5,030 bases of DNA from Burkholderiales bacterium (GTDB lineage: Bacteria > Pseudomonadota > Gammaproteobacteria > Burkholderiales > Burkholderiaceae_D), in the NCBI GenBank assembly GCA_016197345.1, contig JACPVY010000282.1, forward strand, positions 1 through 5,030, in the 5' to 3' direction. This document shows, piece after piece, positions 1 through 4,732 of the stretch (its first letter is position 1; each line of letters begins with the position of its first letter). The notes beneath the pieces are model-generated. The model did not search any database, had not been told where the DNA came from, and worked only from the letters and a program-made list of their open reading frames with translations. Made by a program: the position numbers and the translations under genes.

Positions 1-308
1 CAACCAAATTGCGAAAAATAGCCATACGGAAAGCCTGATAGATAATGAATAATTCAAATTATTGCCTTATGGAAGTGCATTGCGAATGACTGTTGCCATT
101 CATTACCATTAACGCTAAATAGGGATACGGTAAGACTAATTGAGTTAGAGGCGCGCCTAAATGAATGCGATAGAAAAATTGCTATTTAGCAATAAAATAA
201 ATGCCGCAAGATGGGATTTTTGCTCGCAAGTTAACCCACGCCACCCGCATGCAGCCATAGCCCCAGCTCCAGATCATCAGTAGGTTTTATGTTAATGACA
301 AAACATTC
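1..308. other. AT-rich stretch without a credible gene
   Basis: No frame on either strand gives a convincing protein here. The sequence is AT-rich, especially to about position 220. It holds a degenerate 17-bp direct repeat (17-33 and 118-134), an 8-bp GC palindrome GGCGCGCC at 150-157 in otherwise AT-rich sequence, and a 7-bp inverted repeat ATTGCTA/TAGCAAT at 178-193 with a 2-base centre. A weak AT-rich stem (GTTTTATGT at 284-292 against ACAAAAC at 298-304, one bulge) lies just past the stop of the minus-strand gene that ends at 309, but it lacks a T tract on that strand, so I do not call it a terminator. Confidence 0.6.
17..134 (+). repeat. Degenerate direct repeat pair, 17 bp, 101 bp apart
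   Basis: The two copies are AATAGCCATACGGAAAG (17-33) and AATAGGGATACGGTAAG (118-134). They match at 14 of 17 positions; the differences are CC to GG and A to T. Similarity does not extend beyond the copies. This could be a pair of protein-binding sites or chance in AT-rich sequence. Confidence 0.3.
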
Positions 309-623
309 TCAACGTAGCCAATGAACTACACCGCCATGATGGGAACACGTGCCGCGATGATTCTGGCTAAAGCTGTAGCTCCCATCGCCACATTGGGCAG
401 AAGCACCATCCGGGGCTTTACCTGTCCTGGTGTGCGCTGGTGAATGTACGACACTCCCTTTTTTATTGGTGTAGTGTTTATGCGCAAGCAAAGTATTTTC
501 CGCTGAATGGGCGGAAGTAGAGGATGCCGATTCTGGAGCCAATGATGGCGGCTCTTTCGCATAAGAACTTGATAATAACGCCACAGTCAACATAGCTGTT
601 AGCAAGACTGATTTCAATTGCAT
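309..623 (-). CDS. Small exported protein with a DUF3761 domain
   Basis: The 104-residue product starts with a clear signal peptide: basic M-Q-L-K, a hydrophobic core at about residues 6-19, and a likely signal peptidase I site after SYA (residue 22). A low-complexity Ser/Ala-rich linker (about 28-45) follows. The C-terminal domain (about 50-103) has the wording I recognise as DUF3761: HYTNKKG, then VHSPAH, then an AxCxDGxYSFS-type segment, then HRGTCSHHGGV and a terminal WL. Cys78 and Cys93 are suitably placed for a disulfide in the periplasm or outside the cell. The biochemical role of the family is not known to me. The ATG at 623-621 is preceded by a GGGG run (631-628 on this strand) four bases away, an acceptable ribosome site. 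The gene appears to stand alone, and a perfect 7-bp inverted repeat lies about 50 bp upstream. Family assignment is from remembered sequence, not a search. Confidence 0.85.
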   Translation of the reverse strand: MQLKSVLLTAMLTVALLSSSYAKEPPSLAPESASSTSAHSAENTLLAHKHYTNKKGSVVHSPAHTRTGKAPDGASAQCGDGSYSFSQNHRGTCSHHGGVVHWLR

Positions 624-669
624 ATCGCCCCATTTGCAAAGTGAGAAACATTACTAATCTTGGGTATCA

Positions 670-691
670 ATGAAACGCATGATAGTTTCAT
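670..691. repeat. Inverted repeat upstream of the DUF3761 gene
   Basis: ATGAAAC (670-676) and GTTTCAT (685-691) are perfect 7-bp arms around an 8-base centre. The site lies about 47 bp upstream of the start codon of the minus-strand DUF3761 gene, where an operator or 5' leader hairpin would sit. I see no convincing -35/-10 pair around it, so a regulatory role is only a suggestion. Confidence 0.3.
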
Positions 692-745
692 GACAATGTA
701 AAGACGCACGGGTAATCCCCTTGATAGCAAAATACTATAGAGGCT

Positions 746-934
746 GTGCGTTTTTTAACTTTGTGTAATGCGACCAATGATCCACCTTTACGCGTTTTTA
801 CGCAAGCCGCCCATTCGGGTGGTGCCAGTGCAGCCATCACGTGCTTACCGAAAGGCAGTGAGGGTGATGCAGGCTGCGATATTGAGAGCCATACTGTGGA
901 AGGAGTGCTTGGCAACAGGGACTTTCATCCGTGA
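746..934 (+). CDS. Candidate small phage-like ORF or eroded gene fragment
   Basis: I do not recognise this 62-residue frame. Its codons favour purines in first position (about 40 of 62 by my count, with many GNN codons from about 800 on), the pattern of real coding sequence. The neighbouring frames are open too, which weakens the case. The product has a Gly/Ala/Ser-rich middle (HSGGASAA), two cysteines (33 and 44), and no signal peptide. The GTG at 746 has AGAGG only two bases upstream, too close for a good ribosome site, so the true start may be elsewhere or lost. The TGA stop at 932-934 overlaps a GTG/ATG pair (931, 934) that opens another frame running to 1128, as in tightly packed phage genes. 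A phage origin is inferred from the Lar-type gene nearby. It may not be a gene at all. Confidence 0.25.
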   Translation: MRFLTLCNATNDPPLRVFTQAAHSGGASAAITCLPKGSEGDAGCDIESHTVEGVLGNRDFHP

Positions 935-1004
935 TGCCAATGGACAATCCTTTGCAGTTGGCGGATAGATCGTTTGGATATTGCGGATGTAATTTAAATC
1001 GGTT

Positions 1005-1190
1005 ATGTATAGCTACCTTAGTCTTTTTAAGACGATATCAGACCAAACTACGTCTTCATCACGAAGAAGTGAAAGTGATTTCCGAAGGGGCAAAACGAAA
1101 AATATTGGCGGGCAAAAGCTGGCCTTGATTGTGACGACGATTTCGGTGCTTTGCGGTGTGGTGCAGTTTTTATTGCTGTTTGTGCATTGA
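1005..1190 (+). CDS. Candidate small single-span membrane protein, unknown
   Basis: The 61-residue frame starts with ATG. It has a polar, basic first part (about 1-37, rich in Ser, Arg and Lys) and a C-terminal hydrophobic segment at about 39-60 (LALIVTTISVLCGVVQFLLL) that would form one membrane helix, so the basic part would probably face the cytoplasm. No good Shine-Dalgarno lies before the ATG. A competing frame (931/934 to 1128) covers the first two thirds and ends in a basic, coding-like stretch that includes HHEEVKVISEGAKRK, so only one of the two, or neither, may be real. The frame ends four bases before a hairpin it shares with the convergent Lar-type gene. I know no family for it. 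Holins and other small phage membrane proteins look similar, but nothing specific points to one. Confidence 0.3.
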   Translation: MYSYLSLFKTISDQTTSSSRRSESDFRRGKTKNIGGQKLALIVTTISVLCGVVQFLLLFVH

Positions 1191-1193
1191 GAA

Positions 1194-1224
1194 AATGGGG
1201 GCGTCTCACAACGTCGCACCCATT
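1194..1224 (-). terminator. Possible terminator hairpin at the end of the Lar-type gene
   Basis: AATGGGGGCG (1194-1203) pairs with CGCACCCATT (1215-1224) at 9 of 10 positions around an 11-base loop. Read on the minus strand, the GC-rich stem leads into TTTT (1195-1192), as in a short Rho-independent terminator. The stem includes the last bases of the Lar-type stop codon (1223-1225), so the terminator would overlap the gene end. On the plus strand no T tract follows, so it would work in one direction only. Confidence 0.4.
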
Positions 1225-1474
1225 AGTACATTGTTGTGCTACGCTGATTCCAGCGTGCAATAGCAAGTTTTTTATACGCCTGACTCCCTCGGTCATCCGC
1301 AATTTCCGCACCATCATGTACACTGGGCTGCGCCGGACAACGCATATTGATACAGCGAACTTCGGCATAAGCCGCCCCGCAAACACCCGCATCGACATCT
1401 TCCACCGTCGGCAAAATAACAGGCATTTCGCCGCAAAACGGGCATGATAACGGCTCAAGCTTTTTTTCCTGCAT
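1223..1474 (-). CDS. Lar-type zinc-ribbon protein (restriction alleviation family), phage-like
   Basis: The 83-residue product has the layout of the Lar family: an N-terminal CPFC pair (Cys11, Cys14) in LxPLSCPFCG context, a variable middle (18-35), a second pair in VRCINMRC (Cys41, Cys46), and a C-terminal AIARWNQR (about 71-78), matching the family's usual A-x-x-x-WN-x-R ending. The four cysteines would bind one zinc ion; Cys32 is extra. The founding member, Lar of the E. coli Rac prophage, modulates type I restriction-modification so that unmodified DNA is less readily cut. Most relatives are short phage or prophage proteins whose function has not been tested, so the role here is inferred from fold only. 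The ATG at 1474-1472 has only a weak AAAAGA-like site upstream. No other complete phage gene is visible, so this is probably an isolated remnant or a small cargo gene. A longer overlapping minus-strand frame (1491-1048) is a shadow. Confidence 0.75.
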   Translation of the reverse strand: MQEKKLEPLSCPFCGEMPVILPTVEDVDAGVCGAAYAEVRCINMRCPAQPSVHDGAEIADDRGSQAYKKLAIARWNQRSTTMY

Positions 1475-1547
1475 AAAAACGGTCTTTTCAATAATTACTT
1501 GAGTGAGGTGCGGTTAGTCGTTCTTAGACGATGATAACTTCCTAATA
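1475..1547. other. Short gap between two minus-strand genes
   Basis: This 73-bp gap is AT-rich. It would hold the promoter of the Lar-type gene and the end of transcription from the exported-protein gene. A 4-bp stem (TCGT/ACGA, about 1519-1532) is too weak to call a terminator, and I see no clear promoter. Confidence 0.4.
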
Positions 1548-2030
1548 TTAACATCTGGGTTTTTCATTTGGTTCAGAGTGGCATGTCATTTTGCAAATAG
1601 AATCAATTTCACGCAAAAATGATTCTCGGCCTTGTTCCAGTGCTTTTAATGTCGTAGCCTCTTCGGAAACAGCTTTTATCTTTCCGTCGCGGGTCATGTT
1701 GTAGCCCAAATCGACAAAGGCATCGTCCGCGCTTCTCTTTCGACCTATCCAATAGCTAATTGATACGGTGTCTGGTTCGCCCGTTGCGCCGTTATAACCA
1801 ATCGAAATTTCAGATACTTTAAATTGACGGGGTCGCATATGCTCGACGTAGGACAGGACTTCGGCTACGGTCGCACCATCTGAAGCTTTATGCATCTTGA
1901 TAGTTTGAATCCACCTTGCTTCGTCTGCCCGAGAAAGCAATTTTGGTTTCCAACCTTGCTGTGCCGCAGTGCTTGAACAAGCAATCGCCACCCACCCAAC
2001 GAACAATGCGGTTTTTTGAAATTTGAACAT
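1548..2030 (-). CDS. Exported protein of unknown function
   Basis: I do not recognise the family. The 160-residue product begins with a signal peptide: a basic start (K3, K6), a hydrophobic core at about 7-17, then ACSSTAAQQ. Cleavage after TAA (residue 23) by signal peptidase I fits. Cys18 in AIAC could instead be a lipobox cysteine, but the residue at -3 is Ala rather than Leu, so a lipoprotein is less likely. The mature part has a helical segment (about 33-65) and an alternating, probably beta-rich region (about 70-120: VSEISIGYN, VSISYWIGR, VDLGYNMT). The charged C-terminal helix ends in a tail with Cys146, Cys150 and Cys160. The spacing of these cysteines suggests a disulfide or metal site, but no known motif matches. 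The start is well supported: GGAG (2038-2035) lies four bases before the ATG. It probably acts in the periplasm or at the envelope. It is transcribed toward the Lar-type gene and away from the arn-type operon. Confidence 0.8.
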   Translation of the reverse strand: MFKFQKTALFVGWVAIACSSTAAQQGWKPKLLSRADEARWIQTIKMHKASDGATVAEVLSYVEHMRPRQFKVSEISIGYNGATGEPDTVSISYWIGRKRSADDAFVDLGYNMTRDGKIKAVSEEATTLKALEQGRESFLREIDSICKMTCHSEPNEKPRC

Positions 2031-2140
2031 ATTACTCCGGGGAAGTTGTCAAAGAATTTGTGCTTTCGATCTGACGAATTGTATCAGGAGCAGATTGTCC
2101 AAAATGCCAAGTGTGGAAACTGTCGAAACAAACGATAAGC

Positions 2141-2172
2141 CAACGGCACGGTTTTTTTAGTCCTTGCCGTTG
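2141..2172. repeat. Hairpin-forming inverted repeat with a T-rich loop
   Basis: CAACGGCA (2141-2148) and TGCCGTTG (2165-2172) are perfect 8-bp arms. Allowing one mismatch, GG (2150-2151) and CC (2162-2163) lengthen the stem to 11 bp around a loop of seven T's and AGT. The T run is in the loop and not after the stem, so it is not a standard Rho-independent terminator. It lies about 110 bp upstream of the exported-protein gene on the other strand. Confidence 0.5.
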
Positions 2173-2266
2173 ATGGTAGAATTGCCGAGGTGGCGATTAA
2201 ACGTTGTTGAGATTTGAAGCGGTTATGGCAAGGAAAAGGCACGTTGTCATTATGTTGCCAATACCC

Positions 2267-2296
2267 ACCCCAAACAGCCCCAATTCACCCCAAATC
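2267..2296 (+). repeat. Three tandem 10-bp CCCCAA repeats
   Basis: Units ACCCCAAACA, GCCCCAATTC and ACCCCAAATC follow each other with exact 10-base spacing, keeping the core CCCCAA. One unit per helical turn would place the cores on one face of the DNA, as in short operator arrays. Three units are few, and a simple-sequence slip is the alternative. The last unit overlaps the left arm of the 13-bp inverted repeat. Confidence 0.4.
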
Positions 2297-2328
2297 AATG
2301 ACTTTTGAAAAAACTAAGTCATTGATTT
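2292..2328. repeat. Perfect 13-bp inverted repeat with an 11-base loop
   Basis: The arms AAATCAATGACTT (2292-2304) and AAGTCATTGATTT (2316-2328) match at every position. The stem is AU-rich with four G-C pairs, and no clean T tract follows beyond TTT, so it is a weak terminator candidate. It could equally be a binding site for a dimeric regulator of the operon downstream. It is only 21 bp left of the composite palindromic element. Confidence 0.6.
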
Positions 2329-2349
2329 TAAAGGTTTTATATATTTTGG

Positions 2350-2528
2350 CGTCGGGTGGGCAACTCGTTGCCCACGGATTTGATGCATCGTAAAAAGCAA
2401 GCCATTTTGATGTCATTCAAGATTGAGGGCAGTCTGAATTGATCAAGCTAAGGTGCAAAGAATGAAATTCACCGCCGTGGGCAACAAGTTGCCCGAACAG
2501 CGATGGGCTGCATGCAGCCCACCCTACG
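2350..2528. repeat. Composite REP/BIME-like palindromic element with inverted ends
   Basis: The ends CGTCGGGTGGGC (2350-2361) and GCCCACCCTACG (2517-2528) are inverted copies matching at 11 of 12 positions. Inside are three near-perfect palindromes: GTGGGCAAC-TC-GTTGCCCAC (2356-2375), GGGCAAC-AA-GTTGCCC (2479-2494), and the 18-bp palindrome TGGGCTGCATGCAGCCCA (2504-2521). The first two are inverted copies of one unit: GTTGCCCACGG (2367-2377) pairs with CCGTGGGCAAC (2475-2485) over 11 bp without mismatch, so RNA from either strand could fold in alternative ways. From memory, GGGTGGGCAAC..GTTGCCCAC sequences are dispersed repeats in several proteobacteria; that a REP-type or miniature transposable element is involved is inferred. 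No transposase gene is in the window. I could not see a target-site duplication. The element ends 88 bp before the arnB-like gene and could affect its expression. Confidence 0.6.
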
Positions 2529-2616
2529 AAAGCAAATGCCGCGTTCTGAACACTTAACCCATTGCATCGAACACCATGCTTTGCTTCACAGATTAACTTT
2601 TTGAGCCGTGAACACT

Positions 2617-3762
2617 ATGACAAATACATTATCCGCAGACTTACCCGTGCTGCCATTTTCCCGTCCAACCATAGACGAAGAAACCATCGCTGAAGTAGGC
2701 AATGTCTTGCGCTCGGGTTGGATCACCAGTGGCCCTAAGGTCAAACAATTTGAAGCAGAGCTATCAAATTATTTCGGTGGGCGTCCGGTGCGCTGCTTTA
2801 ATTCCGGCACCTGCACGATGGAAATTGCCTTGCGCATCGCAGGCATCGGCCCCGGTGATGAAGCGATCACGACACCGAATACTTGGGTCGCCTCCAGCAA
2901 TGTGATTTTGGAAGTCGGTGCGACGCCAGTATTTGCCGATATCGACCCGGTTACACGCAATCTCGATCTCGATAAATTAGAAGCCGCGATCACCCCACGT
3001 ACCAAAGCCTTGATCCCGGTCTATATCTCCGGCCTGCCGCTAGACATGGACCGCTTGTACGCAATCGCTAACAAATACAAACTGCGCGTGGTGGAAGACG
3101 CAGCCCAAGCGCTAGGCTCGCATTGGCAAGGTAAGCGCATCGGTTCGTTTGGCGATTTCGTCTCGTTTAGCTTTCAAGCCAATAAGAACCTGACCACGGC
3201 CGAAGGCGGTTGCCTGGTACTGAATAACGAAGAAGAAGCGACCCTCGCCGAAAAATACCGCTTGCAAGGCATCACCCGTAGCGGCATGGATGGCATTGAT
3301 TGCGATGTCTTGGGCGGCAAATACAATATGACCGACATCATGGCCACCATTGGCTTAGGACAAATCAACAAAATCGACGCCATTACTGCGCACCGTGAAA
3401 TGCTAGCCCAGCATTATTTCGATTGCTTTGGCCCTGAATTTGAAGCGAAAAGTGGGGCGCAATTGCCGATGCGCGCCTTTGGCCTGACCAATTGGCATTT
3501 ATTTCAGCTCGTCCTACCAGAAAGTGTCGAACGCGCGAGTTTTATGCGGCAAATGATGGATGAACACAAGATTTTCTTGGGCTACCACTATCGCGCCGTG
3601 CATTTGTTCACTTTATATCGTGCGCTAGGCTTCACTGATGGCATGTTCCCCATCGCTGAACGGGTGGGCAAACAAAATGTCACGCTACCAATGTTTAATG
3701 CTATGACTAAGCAAGACGTGGAAAGAGCGGTAGAAGCGGTAAAATCAGTGCTTTACAAATAA
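2617..3762 (+). CDS. arnB: ArnB-like PLP-dependent aminotransferase (DegT/DnrJ/EryC1 family)
   Basis: ArnB moves an amino group from glutamate to UDP-4-keto-L-arabinose, giving UDP-4-amino-4-deoxy-L-arabinose in the cytoplasm, an early step of lipid A modification. The 381-residue length fits E. coli ArnB (about 380). Seen in order: PFSRP (13-17), SGWITSGPK (33-41), the phosphate-binding NSGT (62-65), a Trp in the NTWVAS segment (Trp90), the EDAAQ segment with the Asp that contacts the PLP nitrogen (Asp161) and Gln164, then SFSFQANKN with the Schiff-base lysine (Lys190), AEGG, and KYNMTD (235-240). All key residues are present. E. coli ArnB has His where Gln164 stands; Gln is common in other family members. 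A GTG nine bases earlier (2608) is in frame, but GAG at 2603-2605 is too close to it and sits 11 bases from the ATG at 2617, so I prefer the ATG. Other nucleotide-sugar aminotransferases share the fold; the ArnC- and ArnA-like neighbours make the Arn role most likely. Confidence 0.88.
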   Translation: MTNTLSADLPVLPFSRPTIDEETIAEVGNVLRSGWITSGPKVKQFEAELSNYFGGRPVRCFNSGTCTMEIALRIAGIGPGDEAITTPNTWVASSNVILEVGATPVFADIDPVTRNLDLDKLEAAITPRTKALIPVYISGLPLDMDRLYAIANKYKLRVVEDAAQALGSHWQGKRIGSFGDFVSFSFQANKNLTTAEGGCLVLNNEEEATLAEKYRLQGITRSGMDGIDCDVLGGKYNMTDIMATIGLGQINKIDAITAHREMLAQHYFDCFGPEFEAKSGAQLPMRAFGLTNWHLFQLVLPESVERASFMRQMMDEHKIFLGYHYRAVHLFTLYRALGFTDGMFPIAERVGKQNVTLPMFNAMTKQDVERAVEAVKSVLYK

Positions 3763-3829
3763 AGACGGCACAATTTCGCTGTGATTTCTAATGTTTGCTC
3801 GTCGTCTGCTCTAGTTATTGCCCAATCTC
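3763..3829 (+). other. Gap between the arnB-like and arnC-like genes
   Basis: The 67 bases hold no terminator and no evident Shine-Dalgarno before the arnC-like ATG, which is unusual beside the well-formed site of the next gene. A seven-codon frame (ATG at 3791, TAG at 3812-3814) lies here but also lacks a ribosome site. Confidence 0.4.
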
Positions 3830-4732
3830 ATGAAACCAGAATTATCCGTCGTCATCCCGATTTATAACGAATCGGCCGGTCTTGCCAAATTATTTGCCGC
3901 CGATCAATTTCGTCTGCGGCCCGACGTGACGCGCGTGGTGCTCTTAAATGGCAATTACGGTCAGCACATGGCGATTTTGTCCGGTTTTGCCGCCAGCCGT
4001 GGCGATGTCGTCGTGACGCTAGACGCCGATTTGCAAAATCCACCGGAAGAAATCGGCAATTTGCTGGCAAAAATGCGTGAGGGCTATGACTATGTCGGCT
4101 CGATACGGCGCAAACGCCACGATGCGCTGTGGCGAAAATATGCATCCCGCGCGATGAATTTGCTACGCGAAAAAATCACCCGCATCAAAATCACCGATCA
4201 AGGCAATATGTTGCGCGCCTATGGCCGCAATGTGATTGACCTGATCAATCAATGCGGCGAAGTCAATACTTTTGTGCCAGCGCTAGCGTATAGCTTTGCC
4301 CGCAATCCGACTGAAATCGTGGTCGAACACGAAGAACGCGCAGCGGGCGAATCGAAATATTCGTTTTATAGCTTGATCCGCCTCAATTTTGATTTGATGA
4401 CTGGCTTTTCACTGATGCCGCTGCAGGTTTTTTCTATGCTAGGGATGCTGCTCTCTGCAGGTTCGGCGGCGCTAGTGATCTTGCTCTTAGTCAGACGTTT
4501 TTTGCTCGGTGCTGAAGCCGAAGGGCTATTCACGCTGTTTGCCTTTGCCTTCTTCTTCATGGGTGTGATTTTGTTTGGTATCGGCTTGGTCGGCGAATAC
4601 GTTGGCCGCATCTACCTGCAAGTGCGGGCGCGGCCACGCTATGTGGTGCAAACCATTTTGCAGCACGATGCCGTCGTCAATAGCGATGCCTTAGTCTCGA
4701 TTGCGCAGCAAGCCGAGGTCAAAAATGCCTAA
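3830..4732 (+). CDS. arnC: ArnC-like undecaprenyl-phosphate glycosyltransferase with an internal deletion
   Basis: ArnC, a GT2-family enzyme on the inner membrane, transfers 4-deoxy-4-formamido-L-arabinose from UDP to undecaprenyl phosphate. From the ATG at 3830 the product has 300 residues; E. coli ArnC has about 322. Seen: LSVVIPIYNE (5-14), NYGQH (42-46), LDADLQNPPEE (64-74) with the metal-binding DAD, a QGNMLRAY segment (124-131), ERAAGESKYS (169-178), membrane helices at about 199-221 and 232-255, and GEYVGRIY (255-262) followed by VRARPRY (265-271). Between YNE and NYGQH it has 27 residues where E. coli ArnC, as I remember it, has 57. The missing piece contains the conserved IDDGSSD segment that helps bind the nucleotide. 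The join is near codons 21-25 (about 3890-3904). The frame stays open, so the loss is close to 90 bp and in frame. The enzyme is probably inactive, or the assembly is wrong here. A TTG at 3818 would add four residues but looks less likely. Neither start has a clear Shine-Dalgarno. Confidence 0.85.
   Translation: MKPELSVVIPIYNESAGLAKLFAADQFRLRPDVTRVVLLNGNYGQHMAILSGFAASRGDVVVTLDADLQNPPEEIGNLLAKMREGYDYVGSIRRKRHDALWRKYASRAMNLLREKITRIKITDQGNMLRAYGRNVIDLINQCGEVNTFVPALAYSFARNPTEIVVEHEERAAGESKYSFYSLIRLNFDLMTGFSLMPLQVFSMLGMLLSAGSAALVILLLVRRFLLGAEAEGLFTLFAFAFFFMGVILFGIGLVGEYVGRIYLQVRARPRYVVQTILQHDAVVNSDALVSIAQQAEVKNA
4715..4718 (+). promoter_or_regulatory. Ribosome binding site of the ArnA-like formyltransferase
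   Basis: GAGG lies six bases before the ATG at 4725, inside the end of the arnC-like gene. The two genes overlap by eight bases (4725-4732), so their translation is likely coupled. This site fixes the start of the downstream gene. Confidence 0.7.

Larger units (their letters stand above)
2031..2616. other. 586-bp intergenic region between divergent genes, rich in inverted repeats
   Basis: No frame here is convincing on either strand. The region separates the minus-strand exported-protein gene from the plus-strand arn-type operon, so it must hold both promoters. It contains a hairpin (2141-2172), CCCCAA repeats at 10-base spacing (2267-2296), a perfect 13-bp inverted repeat (2292-2328), an AT-rich tract (2326-2347) and a composite palindromic element (2350-2528). 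Between that element and the arnB-like start, 88 bp remain. I found no clear -35/-10 pair and no full PmrA-type direct repeat (YTTAAK-N5-YTTAAK); an isolated CTTAAC at 2553-2558 is only a half match. Confidence 0.6.

Noticed and set aside
150..157. GGCGCGCC palindrome as a functional site
   Set aside because: It is an 8-bp self-complementary word with no flanking symmetry beyond an imperfect TTAG/CTAA, so chance is sufficient.
688..915. 75-residue minus-strand open frame
   Set aside because: It starts with TTG, lies opposite the frame at 746-934 that has the better codon pattern, and shows no recognisable motif or ribosome site.
1048..1491. 147-residue minus-strand open frame over the Lar-type gene
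   Set aside because: The Lar-type frame within it has a clear zinc-ribbon pattern. This frame is Arg/Cys-rich noise typical of a shadow.
2149..2158. T run after CGG as a Rho-independent terminator
   Set aside because: The T run lies in the loop of the inverted repeat at 2141-2172. Only a 3-bp stem (GCC/GGC) precedes it.
2184..2195. GCCGAGGTGGCG resembles the 5' end of a leucine tRNA
   Set aside because: The D-loop, anticodon and acceptor parts do not follow, and phage attachment sites normally keep the 3' end of a tRNA. Twelve bases are best taken as chance.
2322..2345. TTGATT...TATATT as a promoter for the arn-type operon
   Set aside because: The spacer is only about 12 bases, too short for a sigma-70 promoter. 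The region is simply AT-rich.
3791..3814. Seven-codon frame before the arnC-like gene as a leader peptide
   Set aside because: It has no ribosome site, no run of a regulatory codon, and no attenuator hairpin after it.
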